NCBI RefSeq assembly: GCF_001434895.1
Contig: NZ_AZEE01000027.1
Location: 534,233-598,232, forward strand
DNA from: Secundilactobacillus odoratitofui DSM 19909 = JCM 15043
Lineage (GTDB): Bacteria; Bacillota; Bacilli; Lactobacillales; Lactobacillaceae
Length of the DNA stretch: 64,000 nucleotides
Direction of reading: 5' to 3'
Shown here: in pieces, positions 17,561-25,976 of the stretch
Numbering within the stretch: position 1 is the first letter of the stretch
How the letters are laid out: every line of letters begins with the position of its first letter
Notes under the pieces: model-generated
The model's database searches: none
What the model was told of the DNA's origin: nothing
The model's input: only the letters and a program-made list of their open reading frames with translations
Program-made: the position numbers and the translations under genes

Positions 17561-18925
17561 TTAGTGTTCTTGCATCAATTCAGGGTGCTTCTTTTCAAAG
17601 CGGTATTCCATGTAGAAGTATACCGTGATGTAAAGGAAGAGTAATGCTGGCACGATGAATGAGAACTGCATTGAACCAGTCATGTCGGAAACTAACCCTT
17701 GAACAGCAGGGAACACCGCCCCACCGATTAAAGCCATAACAATGATGGCACCGGCAGTCTCAGTGTATTTCTTTTCGTGAACTTGGTCCAACGTGTGGGT
17801 GTAAATTGTTGGCCATTCTGGACCAAAGAAGAAGCTAGTCATAATGGCAGCGTACACAGCAGTCATGTTTGGTACCGTAAATGCGATAACCAAGCTGACA
17901 ACACCAAGCAATGAGTAAACAGACAATGTACCAGTGATTGAGAAACGACTCATGAAGACGTTGGCAACCAGCTTACCGACGAACCATGCGATGTAGCTGT
18001 AAATCATGAACGTTGAAGCAGCTGAATCAGTGATACTGTGGTTCAAGTTCAAAGCCAAACGGATGGTAAATGACCATACAGTCGTTTGTAAACCGGCGTA
18101 GATAAATTGAGTGAAGACACCCTTTTTGAAGCCGGTGTTGTGCCAGAGGTACTTGATGGTTTCACCTAAGCTAGGACGTTCTTCTTCAGCAATTGCACCT
18201 TCTTCTTCAGCAGCGGCTGCAGTTGCTTTGGCCCGTGGCATTGGAACCAAGGCGAAGATAATGAGCATCACTAACAATACGATCAAGATGTACTTGTATG
18301 GACGCAAGGTCAATTGCAGCATCTTTTCACCATAAGCGATCCGAGCGGCACCGTGCATGTTAGCCATCTTATCAGCCAAGTTACCAACTGAACCGAAGAT
18401 CAAATACTTACCAAGTAAGATACCAGTGATATCACCAAGTGGCACAAGGGTTTGTGAGAAGTTCAAACGCAACGTTGCGAATTGCTTTGGTCCAAGCATT
18501 GAACTGTAAGTATCACATGAAGTTTCAAGGAAGCTCAAGCCAATCGCAATGGCGAAGATGGCAACCAAGAACATGCTGTAAGTCGCAACTCGTGAAGCTG
18601 GGAAGAACATTGCACAACCAAGAATATAGAAAATCAAACCAGTCATGATTGCGAACTTGTATGACATCTTCTTAATGATCAATGAAGCTGGGATCGCGAT
18701 TAAGAAGTAGCCACCGTAGAAGGCACTTTGAACGAAAGCAGTTGAAGCATCGTTCAATTGGAAAACCGTCTTGAACTGAGTGATTAAAATATCGTTTAAA
18801 CTAGCGGCAGCGCCCCAAAGTGGGAAAATCAATGACACTAAGATAAACTGAAAAATCGGTGTTTTGCTTAAATAACCGTCGGACAGTTGAGTCCAACCAT
18901 GGTGCTTTTGAGCAGTCTGTTGCAT
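17561..18925 (-). CDS. FucP-family sugar:proton symporter (MFS)
   Basis: A 454-residue membrane protein with about twelve helices. The family signature is seen in FPLWGAAASLNDILI (helix 1), LNDASTAFVQSAFYGGYFL (helix 2), GLSFLETSCDTYSS and FFFGPEWPTIYT. These are typical of the FucP group of the major facilitator superfamily. The gene follows rbsD with a 67-base gap that holds a LacI-type operator. Because rbsD acts on ribose, the likely substrate is ribose or a related sugar and not fucose. That is inference from context. Confidence 0.85.
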   Translation of the reverse strand: MQQTAQKHHGWTQLSDGYLSKTPIFQFILVSLIFPLWGAAASLNDILITQFKTVFQLNDASTAFVQSAFYGGYFLIAIPASLIIKKMSYKFAIMTGLIFYILGCAMFFPASRVATYSMFLVAIFAIAIGLSFLETSCDTYSSMLGPKQFATLRLNFSQTLVPLGDITGILLGKYLIFGSVGNLADKMANMHGAARIAYGEKMLQLTLRPYKYILIVLLVMLIIFALVPMPRAKATAAAAEEEGAIAEEERPSLGETIKYLWHNTGFKKGVFTQFIYAGLQTTVWSFTIRLALNLNHSITDSAASTFMIYSYIAWFVGKLVANVFMSRFSITGTLSVYSLLGVVSLVIAFTVPNMTAVYAAIMTSFFFGPEWPTIYTHTLDQVHEKKYTETAGAIIVMALIGGAVFPAVQGLVSDMTGSMQFSFIVPALLFLYITVYFYMEYRFEKKHPELMQEH

Positions 18926-18961
18926 CTTGTTTACACTCCTTAGATAATGGCAAATTCAATT

Positions 18962-18979
18962 ACATAAAACGTTTTACGT
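18962..18979. promoter_or_regulatory. LacI-family type operator before the permease gene
   Basis: ACATAAAACGTTTTACGT is an 18-base imperfect palindrome centred on CG, the usual form of a LacI/GalR-family or cre site. TTGACG (a -35 candidate on the minus strand) overlaps it. Confidence 0.6.
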
Positions 18980-18992
18980 CAACTAAAATAAC

Positions 18993-19388
18993 TTAGAAAG
19001 TAACGCCTGATTCGAGAATAATGTTTGAGAATGGTGTCATTTCACCAGTTCGAACAAAGGCGTGGGTGTTGGCCAAGTTCTTCTTCAAGTCTGAATGTGG
19101 CATGAAGGCGATTTCAACATCTGGCAACAATTCCTTGATAGCCGTTAATTGCTTTGGGTTTTGCGTCTTGATTTCATCCGCTAAGTAGATCTTTTGAACT
19201 TCGAGTTCACTCAAGATGTTCTTCAAAACGTCGATGAAGCTAGGTAGTTGCTTCGTTAAAGCCAAATCAATTTTCTTTGTGCCCATTGGTACTGGCATAC
19301 CAGCGTCGCCAATACTTAACCAATCCATGTGACCCATTCCGGCAATCACAGTTGAAAGCTCTGAGTTAATGACAGTTGTCTTTTTCAC
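18993..19388 (-). CDS. rbsD: D-ribose pyranase RbsD
   Basis: A 131-residue protein of the usual RbsD length, which interconverts the pyranose and furanose forms of ribose. Conserved pieces are [23 protein letters not shown] with the catalytic His, [14 protein letters not shown], and [18 protein letters not shown] at the C terminus. The GTG at 19388 is chosen because AAAGGA lies upstream; it gives the expected [11 protein letters not shown] terminus. It heads a two-gene unit with the FucP-like permease. No ribokinase is adjacent. Confidence 0.92.
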   Translation of the reverse strand: MKKTTVINSELSTVIAGMGHMDWLSIGDAGMPVPMGTKKIDLALTKQLPSFIDVLKNILSELEVQKIYLADEIKTQNPKQLTAIKELLPDVEIAFMPHSDLKKNLANTHAFVRTGEMTPFSNIILESGVTF

Positions 19389-19464
19389 AATAAAGCATCC
19401 TTTCACAAATCCGACTATATACTACAACTTCTTAAGAAATGCGCGAAAATAATAGCAAAATATC

Positions 19465-19478
19465 GTAAACCGTTTTAC
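19465..19478. promoter_or_regulatory. LacI-family type operator upstream of rbsD
   Basis: GTAAACCGTTTTAC is a near-perfect palindrome similar to the site before the permease gene. Both probably bind the same LacI-family regulator, encoded elsewhere. Confidence 0.6.
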
Positions 19479-19530
19479 TTCACGTAAAATATCGCATTTC
19501 TTAACTAACGTTTGATACTTTAGCATAGTC

Positions 19531-19544
19531 TGAAAACGATTGCA
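19531..19544. promoter_or_regulatory. Candidate cre (CcpA) site upstream of rbsD
   Basis: TGAAAACGATTGCA matches the TGWNANCGNTNWCA consensus at all but one position. Confidence 0.6.
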
Positions 19545-19592
19545 ACAACTTTCAAACAGAAAATTGTTTAAGTTTAACGTTTCACTAAATCA

Positions 19593-19630
19593 AAAAATAA
19601 CCGCATACGCTGTTATTATGCGGTTATTGT
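19593..19630 (-). terminator. Rho-independent terminator
   Basis: ATAACCGCATA and TATGCGGTTAT form an 11-bp stem followed on the minus strand by six T, just past the DUF3021 gene. Confidence 0.9.
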
Positions 19631-19646
19631 CTCTATCATTTTCGAT

Positions 19647-20117
19647 TTAATTATAAAAAGATTCACGATCTTTTTTAATCGCTTCATTCAATTTTCTAAC
19701 TCGCGCTTTTGCTATCGTCATAAAAATAATCCACATAATCAGGTAAATTACGAGGAACTCAATTGAGAAGCTAACTAACCATTCATGATCTAATGGGAAC
19801 CAACCAGCCAGAAGCGCAAGTGGTGTGAACAGTGCGTACGTCACCACAAGATGAACTGCCGTTTGTTTCGTAATGCTCCAGTAAGCCGTCTCAAATATGA
19901 AGCTACCAACACTAAACGTTACGCCCATCAACGCCCAAAGCCCCGCCGAGATCAAGGTCGCCTGAGTGTTCGTACTGAACCGACCAACAAACGCCGGACT
20001 AGAGGGCATAAACGTATCACTTTGATAGGCTAATGAAGTCCCTAACGCGATGAGAAAGCCTACCGTAACACCAATCGCACCGCCAAAGACTAATCGATTA
20101 ATCACTTTACTGATCAT
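19647..20117 (-). CDS. DUF3021 membrane protein
   Basis: A 156-residue protein with four hydrophobic helices and a basic C-terminal tail (KARVRKLNEAIKKD). It overlaps the LytTR gene upstream by four bases (ATGA), the usual arrangement of LytTR-DUF3021 pairs, in which the membrane protein is thought to restrain the DNA-binding partner. Its target genes cannot be seen here. Confidence 0.85.
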   Translation of the reverse strand: MISKVINRLVFGGAIGVTVGFLIALGTSLAYQSDTFMPSSPAFVGRFSTNTQATLISAGLWALMGVTFSVGSFIFETAYWSITKQTAVHLVVTYALFTPLALLAGWFPLDHEWLVSFSIEFLVIYLIMWIIFMTIAKARVRKLNEAIKKDRESFYN

Positions 20118-20557
20118 TTCAAAATCGCCTCCTTGATCTGCTTGAGATACCGTCGTGACGGATAAGCTACTGCACCGGTCGTTAAATTAATGTGATACTG
20201 ACCCGTTTTGGATAACGAGAAGGACGCAATAGCGGTCTGATTCACAATTTCCGAATTGGAGATTGCAATGAAATCAAAATCACTAAGCTGTTTTCTAAGT
20301 TCGTACAATCGTTCATTGATTCGAAATACGCGTTCATCCGTCTCGCAAACAACACTTTTATCACGGGTATAAAACCGGATCACCTGATACAGCGGAATCA
20401 CCGTTTGCTCGTTACCATCATTGCCAATAATCGTCATCCGATTAACAAGTCGATCAATCGCAATTGACAACGCTAATAAATCTTCGTTCTGTCGTTGAGC
20501 GTTAATGCTGATAAATGGTTGCGCAAATTTTTCAGCCAAGTTAAAGATTACTTTCAT
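20114..20557 (-). CDS. LytTR-family DNA-binding regulator
   Basis: A 147-residue protein with a variable N-terminal half and a C-terminal LytTR domain (about 50-145), including IPLYQVIRFYTRDKSVVCET, FRINERLYEL, FIAISNSEIVNQ and YPSRRYLKQIKEAI. It lacks a receiver domain and is paired with DUF3021. Such pairs usually regulate themselves. AGGGGGG lies upstream of the ATG. Confidence 0.9.
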   Translation of the reverse strand: MKVIFNLAEKFAQPFISINAQRQNEDLLALSIAIDRLVNRMTIIGNDGNEQTVIPLYQVIRFYTRDKSVVCETDERVFRINERLYELRKQLSDFDFIAISNSEIVNQTAIASFSLSKTGQYHINLTTGAVAYPSRRYLKQIKEAILK

Positions 20558-20769
20558 CCGTCAGCCCCCCTTTTGAACTTAGCTTACCGAACTTCACCTC
20601 AATTAACCAGCTCGATTGACTAATCGGTCCTCCAACTGTGATAAGTGGTCGCCCGTCAAAGTTTACAGCGCAAAATCAGCAGTGCAACCAGTAAGTGCGC
20701 GTCGGTCCAATCACATTTAAGCACTTGTCAGGTATACTGTTGATATCAATTAACTGGAGGAGCAATAAT

Positions 20770-21285
20770 ATGAAAATTGGGGTGCAAATTAAACAACAAC
20801 GTGAGGGACATCAATGGTCACAACAAGAATTGGCGGATAAACTACATATCTCACGTCAATCGATTTCAAAATGGGAGCAGGACACCGCACTACCAAGTTT
20901 TGCCAACGTGGTAGCGCTTAGCGATTTATTTGAATTATCAATCGACGACTTGGTTCGCGCAGATGATGACCTGATGAACCACCTCACGTCGCCCTCTCGT
21001 TTTAGCTCATCGGAAAAGGTGTTATGGGGCAGCATCTTGCTGGCTGCTGTTAGTTTTGTTTCACTCCTGATATTGCGAGTAAACTTCTCAGTCATCACAC
21101 CATGGCTTCAAAGCGCTTCTGAAATCTGCTTAATCTGGCTACTTTTTACCGTTGATTGGCGAAAAATTAATCAAGCCATCACGAGGCGGAGTGTCATTCT
21201 TGCCATCATCGTACTAACGCTATACTTAATTCCTAGTTTCAATGATTTATTACAAGGCTTTTTGGCTGGTGTAGGCCAAAAGTGA
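20770..21285 (+). CDS. XRE-family regulator with membrane tail
   Basis: A 171-residue protein with an XRE helix-turn-helix at 5-60 (KQQREGHQWSQQELADKLHI, SRQSISKWEQ) and a C-terminal part with about three hydrophobic helices (78-95, 100-117, 133-160). It is probably a membrane-tethered transcription factor. GGAGG lies ten bases upstream of the ATG at 20770; the longer frame from 20695 lacks a site. The stop codon lies within the left end of a repeat element. Confidence 0.88.
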   Translation: MKIGVQIKQQREGHQWSQQELADKLHISRQSISKWEQDTALPSFANVVALSDLFELSIDDLVRADDDLMNHLTSPSRFSSSEKVLWGSILLAAVSFVSLLILRVNFSVITPWLQSASEICLIWLLFTVDWRKINQAITRRSVILAIIVLTLYLIPSFNDLLQGFLAGVGQK

Positions 21286-21425
21286 GTGGGACAGAACTCG
21301 CTTAGGCCCAGAATAGAACAAATAAGAAGCGTAGATTCCTGATTTTGTAGGAATCCACGCTTCTTCTCACTTCTACGGACGGAACTTGATTTTTGCAAAT
21401 ATAGACTTATTTCCCAGTTTCTTCT
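21281..21425 (+). repeat. GTGGGACA-type intergenic repeat, copy 1
   Basis: The ends are imperfect inverted repeats (AGTGAGTGGGACAGAACTC and the complement of GACTTATTTCCCAGTTTCT). A central perfect hairpin, AAGCGTAGATTCCT and AGGAATCCACGCTT, lies at 21323-21364. A diverged copy occurs at 59128-59352 in the same orientation. The central hairpin may end the upstream transcript. Confidence 0.8.
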
Positions 21426-21487
21426 CTAATGTTTTTTCGTTTTCCAGTAAATATATAATCAAACGATTGGCCCAAACCCAATGACAA

Positions 21488-22189
21488 TCATCCAGCCCAA
21501 TTGGCTAATGAGCCAGTTAGCAAAACGGCATCTTCATCAATTTTTTTATTCCAAGTAGTCGAATACGGATCGTTGTACCGAGCTTTACCAACAACGCTGA
21601 GTTGTCGAATCTGGGTTGTCGTTCGCCAGAAATGACGTGTTTTGCGCACGACCACTTTAACGTTGTAGGCTTTATGCCTGACGAACAGCGTGCCAGTATA
21701 CTGTGCTTCACGGTCAGTCTGGTACGTAACAGCGACTAAATTAACCAATTGGCCGTCTGCTAATAAGCGATAAGTCGGTGTCGAACCATCTGACCCGTTC
21801 CGTAGTTGTTGGGGCTTCGATGACTTCAAAGCGTGGTTGATTGTTGTCTCAACGGCTTGCATTGGTTGCGTTTTATTCACTCGATCGTTGTGAACCCCAA
21901 TAATTAAGAATAGTCCCCACGCGAGTAACCCGACAATCAGCAATCGGCGACTAGGTTTAATCAGCGTTGTCGTCATCGTTCGTAATCGATGCAAGGCATT
22001 TACCACGAACCATACTAGGATTGTGGCGGGATAACTCATTAATCCAATCCACAACACTTGTGCTGCACTAATATTTAGGAGTGACCATTGCGTCATTGCC
22101 ATCCTAGGATGCATGGCGTAAATCATACCGATTAAAAGCAGCCCCAGATATGGCCATGTCAACCACTGCTGAACTCTTTGTTTCACCAT
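21488..22189 (-). CDS. Membrane protein of unknown function
   Basis: A 233-residue protein with three hydrophobic helices in the first 100 residues (about 8-26, 36-64 and 80-99) and an extracellular, basic, beta-rich C-terminal part. Its ATG overlaps the stop of the upstream secreted-protein gene by one base (TAATG), so translation is probably coupled. I do not recognise a domain. The pair may form one envelope module. Confidence 0.75.
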   Translation of the reverse strand: MVKQRVQQWLTWPYLGLLLIGMIYAMHPRMAMTQWSLLNISAAQVLWIGLMSYPATILVWFVVNALHRLRTMTTTLIKPSRRLLIVGLLAWGLFLIIGVHNDRVNKTQPMQAVETTINHALKSSKPQQLRNGSDGSTPTYRLLADGQLVNLVAVTYQTDREAQYTGTLFVRHKAYNVKVVVRKTRHFWRTTTQIRQLSVVGKARYNDPYSTTWNKKIDEDAVLLTGSLANWAG

Positions 22190-23211
22190 TATGCAATCCA
22201 GCTTAGGACAGGTTCTTGAATCTCAAACGGACTACCGGTACCAACCTTAACCTTCACATCCCCGTCAAAACTTTCACCCTCATAATGTTCCAAGCTTGCT
22301 AATGTGATTGAGAGCCGAATCACCTGTAGTTTGGCCAAGTAACGCACTTTAGTCACATTACCGTAGTGATACTTTGCTGTTAGTGTTTTTTCGGCCGTTA
22401 GCTTCCGATTAAGGGGTAATTGCGAATAGGTTAGTTTTCCGTCGTTGAGATGGAGCACCGTCGCAGTGCCATTAGTGTTTTGAATCATCAGTGTCTTTAA
22501 CGTTCCCTGTTCACTGAGACTGGCAATTTTAAAATCACCATAGTCGTTGTTCGTCCAATAATACTGATCAAGCTGATTGCCCTTTAGCAATAGTGTCATG
22601 GGTTTGACGTAGCTCCCCTTTTGCAGGGCTGCCTGGTAGATCCAACCCAGCGATTTTCCAGCAGCCGTCTGTACTTTAGCATAGTGTCCGTGTCGAGTAG
22701 TCATAGTCTCAGTGACGTATAGCGTTTGAGTAACATGGTCTCGGGCAAAACGAACCTCATTATTTGCAGCCCTTGTATCAATTGGCGATTGCCAGAAATT
22801 ATGCTTTGTGTTCTGCAATGTGTAAGCAGTCTTTTTAACTCGTCGTTGACTCAATACCGTTTTGACCTTCTTAACGGACGACTGACGAACATAGATTAAT
22901 GGTATGGGATTTTTCGGTACAGGAAGTGGTACCACGTTACCAATATTCTTGAGCTTCGATTGATTAACGATCCGCTTCAGGCCCAGATAAGTCTGATTGC
23001 GATACCGAACCCGTTTCACTTTCACATACAGTGCCTTCGTGCTTTTTAAGCGACCCGTATAGGTCATCGTTTTCTTAAAGTGATACGCCTTTGTGCGCGC
23101 CGTTTTAACAACGTAAGCTGTGTTCGACTGACTCGCCTCGGCGGCTCTTTGCCCCATCATGCCACCTGCTAGCAGTCCTAATGCTAACAGCATTACCCCT
23201 GATATTTTCAT
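22189..23211 (-). CDS. Secreted protein of unknown function
   Basis: A 340-residue protein with a clear signal peptide (MKISGVMLLALGLLAGGMMG, cleavage probably after AEAS). The mature part is rich in Lys, Tyr and Thr, with short repeats of the type KTARTKAYHFKKT ... KALYVKVKRVRYRNQTYLGLKR, as in many Lactobacillus surface proteins. A segment YAKVQTAAGKSLGWIYQAALQKG resembles an SH3-like or GW-type wall-binding piece. The ATG at 23211 is chosen because GGGGGAA lies upstream. It is coupled to the following membrane protein gene. Confidence 0.78.
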   Translation of the reverse strand: MKISGVMLLALGLLAGGMMGQRAAEASQSNTAYVVKTARTKAYHFKKTMTYTGRLKSTKALYVKVKRVRYRNQTYLGLKRIVNQSKLKNIGNVVPLPVPKNPIPLIYVRQSSVKKVKTVLSQRRVKKTAYTLQNTKHNFWQSPIDTRAANNEVRFARDHVTQTLYVTETMTTRHGHYAKVQTAAGKSLGWIYQAALQKGSYVKPMTLLLKGNQLDQYYWTNNDYGDFKIASLSEQGTLKTLMIQNTNGTATVLHLNDGKLTYSQLPLNRKLTAEKTLTAKYHYGNVTKVRYLAKLQVIRLSITLASLEHYEGESFDGDVKVKVGTGSPFEIQEPVLSWIA

Positions 23212-23388
23212 TTTATTCCCCCAAATTAGTACTTTAGTGACATTATTATCTACTGTCATCCTGCGCTTATTAACCTTGATAGTCAAAGTTTTATATAGGA
23301 TTAATTTTAAGTAATGGATATGGTTAGAAATGCATTTTACCGGAAAGTGACGCTAAGGTCCAGCAAAAGCTCACCCCAACGGCTTGCA

Positions 23389-24045
23389 CTACATTACCCA
23401 CCATTGATCTTCATAGGGGAGATAGATAAACCCAATTTGGCGCACATTGACTTGCAACGTGGCATTTTCGGAAGTATTCCCCATGGACGCCATTCCAGGT
23501 TCAATAATATCCGGTTTACTAAAGCCATAACCATCCGCTACAGAACCAACGAGCGTTGTACGCACCGCGTTAGTTGGAAAGTCATAGCCTGCAACGTATA
23601 AACGCACTGCTAATTGTGGTGTGAGTAAACACACCAGCGTGCCAGCAGAAGCAACCAGAACAGACCATTTGAATAGTCGCCGATTGACAGAACCATATAA
23701 ACTCATGGTAAATATCACGGCAGTCATAAAAATCAACGCGGGTAAAACGATTCCTACATAGGCAGCAATACTCAAAACAAATGTATCAGAACACACCGTT
23801 AGTAAGATGACGAGGCCTGCAAAAAGTAACCAACTGCTTTGACCATCCTTTTGCCAACGATACACACTAAAAGCCAAGTAACCTAGTGGTAAGCCGACAT
23901 ACAGCACCCAGCCAATTACCACCAAGTTATCTGAACCATTACCAATAACTGAAACGTTAAACAGATATCGTCGAGCGTACCATACCATTATCCAGATAAT
24001 TGTGGTGATGCAAAATGTTAAATATTTGGGCCAACGTCGCTTCAT
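23389..24045 (-). CDS. Polytopic membrane protein of unknown function
   Basis: A 218-residue protein with about five hydrophobic helices within the first 160 residues and an outside C-terminal tail ending IGFIYLPYEDQWWVM. GAGG precedes the ATG. No family is recognised. It lies upstream of the secreted protein gene in the same direction with a 177-base gap, so it may belong to the same envelope cluster. Confidence 0.72.
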   Translation of the reverse strand: MKRRWPKYLTFCITTIIWIMVWYARRYLFNVSVIGNGSDNLVVIGWVLYVGLPLGYLAFSVYRWQKDGQSSWLLFAGLVILLTVCSDTFVLSIAAYVGIVLPALIFMTAVIFTMSLYGSVNRRLFKWSVLVASAGTLVCLLTPQLAVRLYVAGYDFPTNAVRTTLVGSVADGYGFSKPDIIEPGMASMGNTSENATLQVNVRQIGFIYLPYEDQWWVM

Positions 24046-24232
24046 CGTTTTACCTCATTCCAAGATAATATTCTTAATTTTAAGCATATCTCAACTACGA
24101 ATCACTTTTTCAGAATTGTATCTAATTCTTAAAAGAACTTTTCTAAAATATTCTTAAATCGTGGTGCTAAAATCATCTGACTTCCGAAATCCATGCAAAA
24201 AATTCGCTTAGACTCCGGCCGCATAAAACGAC

Positions 24233-24273
24233 AGAAAAGGGAAGTGCCCAAAAACCGGCATTTCCCTTTTTAT
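24233..24273 (-). terminator. Rho-independent terminator
   Basis: AAAAGGGAAATGCCGG and its complement form a stem followed on the minus strand by TTTTC. It is the likely end of the alcohol dehydrogenase transcript, after the long palindrome. Confidence 0.7.
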
Positions 24274-24296
24274 TAATCTTGTTACATTGACTAAAG

Positions 24297-24412
24297 CCGA
24301 GCCATCAGTCAGATGCCGGCCATGTAAGACAAATAAGCCGGGTGTGCACAAAGTTCATGCACACCCGGCTTATTTGTCTTACATTCTGGCATCTAAACGA
24401 CTGATGTCTCGG
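24297..24412. repeat. Long palindrome after the alcohol dehydrogenase gene
   Basis: Bases 24324-24348 and 24358-24382 are a perfect 25-bp inverted repeat around a nine-base loop. The flanks continue the pairing imperfectly (CCGAGCCATCAGTC at the left with GACTGATGTCTCGG at the right), so 116 bases can fold into one hairpin. It starts four bases after the stop codon. No T-run follows on either strand, so it is not a plain terminator. Confidence 0.9.
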
Positions 24413-24415
24413 TCT

Positions 24416-25585
24416 CTATTCTGCATCATAAGCTTCCTGGAACAAAGCAACGATTTCTTCCTTAGTCCCCTTACGAGGGTTAGAGAAGGCGTTACCGTCC
24501 TTCAAAGCATTTTCAGCCATCAATTCGAAGTCTTCTGGCTTTGCACCGATTGACTTGATTGAACGTGGGATGTTGACATCGTCACACATCTGACGCATTG
24601 CCTTGATAGCTAAGTCAGCGGCATCACGTGTTGAAAGGCCATCCGTGTTTTCACCCATAATTTCAGCTAATTCAGCGAAACGTTCTGGACAAGCTTGGAT
24701 GTTGTACTTTTCAACGATTGGTAACAACATTGCGCAGCAAACACCGTGAGGGGCATCATATTGACCGCCCAATTGGTGCGCCATGGCGTGAACGTAGCCA
24801 AGGTCGGCGTTGTTGAAGGCCATTCCACCAAGCATTTCAGCTTCAACCATCTTGGTACGAGCTTCAACGTTGTGGCCGTTAGCAACGACTTCACGTAAGC
24901 TATCTTCAACCAAACGAATTGCTTGGATACATTGACCGTCAGTTAATTCGTTACGGTTAGTTGAAACGTATGGTTCGATGGCTTGAACGAATGTATCCAT
25001 CCCAGTAGCGGCAGTTAAGCCCTTAGGAACGTCTAATTCAAGCATTGGATCGTTAAATGAAACAAGTGGAACGTTACGCCATGACACAACGACGAACTTC
25101 AGCTTTGTTTCTTCGTTAGTGATCACACAGTGACGGGTTAATTCTGAAGCAGTCCCGGCAGTGGTGTTAACCGCCATCAGTGGTGGCAATGGGTTTTCCA
25201 AGGTTTCGATACCAGCCAAAGCGGTAATATCGTCACCGTTAGTCAACAGGATACCAGTACCCTTACCAGCATCATGAGAAGAACCGCCACCAATGGTGAT
25301 GATACTGTCACAGCCGTTGTCTAAATAAACTTGCTTAGCTTCTTTAATGTTACGAATTTTAGGGTTTGGTTCAACACCATCGTAAATGGCGTAGCTAACA
25401 CCTGCTTCGTCCAATGAAGCTAACGTTTGTGCAACCGGACCATTGTCCATGCCACGCAAGAATTTATCAGTTACAATCAAAGGCTTACTCATGTTCAACA
25501 TCTTGGCACGGTCACCAATCTTCTTGATGACACCTTTACCGAAAAAGTTAACGCTAGGCATTAAGAAATCAAAGTTTTCCTTCAT
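24416..25585 (-). CDS. dhaT: Iron-containing alcohol dehydrogenase, 1,3-propanediol dehydrogenase-like
   Basis: A 389-residue NAD-dependent group III alcohol dehydrogenase. The sequence is close to DhaT throughout: FDFLMPSVNFFG at the start, IITIGGGSSHDAGKG (NAD binding, with Ser where DhaT has Pro), NTTAGTASELTRHCVI, VVSWRNVP, and the iron ligands in GYVHAMAHQLGGQYDAPHG. It would reduce 3-hydroxypropionaldehyde or a similar aldehyde with NADH. No glycerol dehydratase is nearby, so the physiological substrate is open. The promoter carries Rex-like and cre-like sites. Confidence 0.88.
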   Translation of the reverse strand: MKENFDFLMPSVNFFGKGVIKKIGDRAKMLNMSKPLIVTDKFLRGMDNGPVAQTLASLDEAGVSYAIYDGVEPNPKIRNIKEAKQVYLDNGCDSIITIGGGSSHDAGKGTGILLTNGDDITALAGIETLENPLPPLMAVNTTAGTASELTRHCVITNEETKLKFVVVSWRNVPLVSFNDPMLELDVPKGLTAATGMDTFVQAIEPYVSTNRNELTDGQCIQAIRLVEDSLREVVANGHNVEARTKMVEAEMLGGMAFNNADLGYVHAMAHQLGGQYDAPHGVCCAMLLPIVEKYNIQACPERFAELAEIMGENTDGLSTRDAADLAIKAMRQMCDDVNIPRSIKSIGAKPEDFELMAENALKDGNAFSNPRKGTKEEIVALFQEAYDAE

Positions 25586-25612
25586 GATTTACACTCCTAA
25601 AATATAGTTTGT

Positions 25613-25670
25613 ATGTTATCATTTTCACATCGAATGATAGCACTATATTCAAAAAATGTAAACGGTTAAA
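25613..25670 (-). promoter_or_regulatory. dhaT promoter with Rex-like operator and cre-like site
   Basis: On the minus strand TTTACA (25657-25662) and TATCAT (25634-25639) are spaced by 17 bases. ATGTGAAAATGATAACAT (25613-25630) follows, almost the same as the site after the adhE -10 box. TGTAAACGGTTAAA (25657-25670, plus strand) overlaps the -35 box and fits cre with one mismatch. Confidence 0.6.
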
Positions 25671-25885
25671 GTGTAATTTGTTCAAATTTAAAAAGCTTAA
25701 TAAAACCTTATATATCGGCATATTCTTCATTTTATTATACAATTTTCACATACAAGTTTAACAAAATTTGCACATTATTCATGCCCTCAACTAATTTTTA
25801 ATTTCACAAAGTTTATCACCTAAACTATGCCGTTAAAGTCTGAAAAATCAATGATACTGTTAACTATTTTGAGTTTCAAACAAAT

Positions 25886-25920
25886 TAAAAACCTCGTCCG
25901 ATAAATCTGGCGAGGTTAAC
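25886..25920 (-). terminator. Rho-independent terminator
   Basis: AACCTCG and CGAGGTT form a short stem followed on the minus strand by TTTTTAA, past the permease gene. The AT-rich bases 25671-25885 show nothing else. Confidence 0.65.
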
Positions 25921-25976
25921 AAATAATTTGTAATATTTATTAATTAGTTACTGTACGATATCATCCAAAAACGCCT

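Noticed and set aside
24297..24412. Ordinary terminator for the dhaT-like gene
   Set aside because: The stem is far longer than needed and no T-run follows on either strand; the terminator at 24233-24273 fits that role.
24287..24553. Plus-strand frame of 88 codons over the palindrome and the dhaT 3' end
   Set aside because: It lacks a binding site and its codons follow the reverse of a well-conserved enzyme; it is a shadow of the minus-strand gene.
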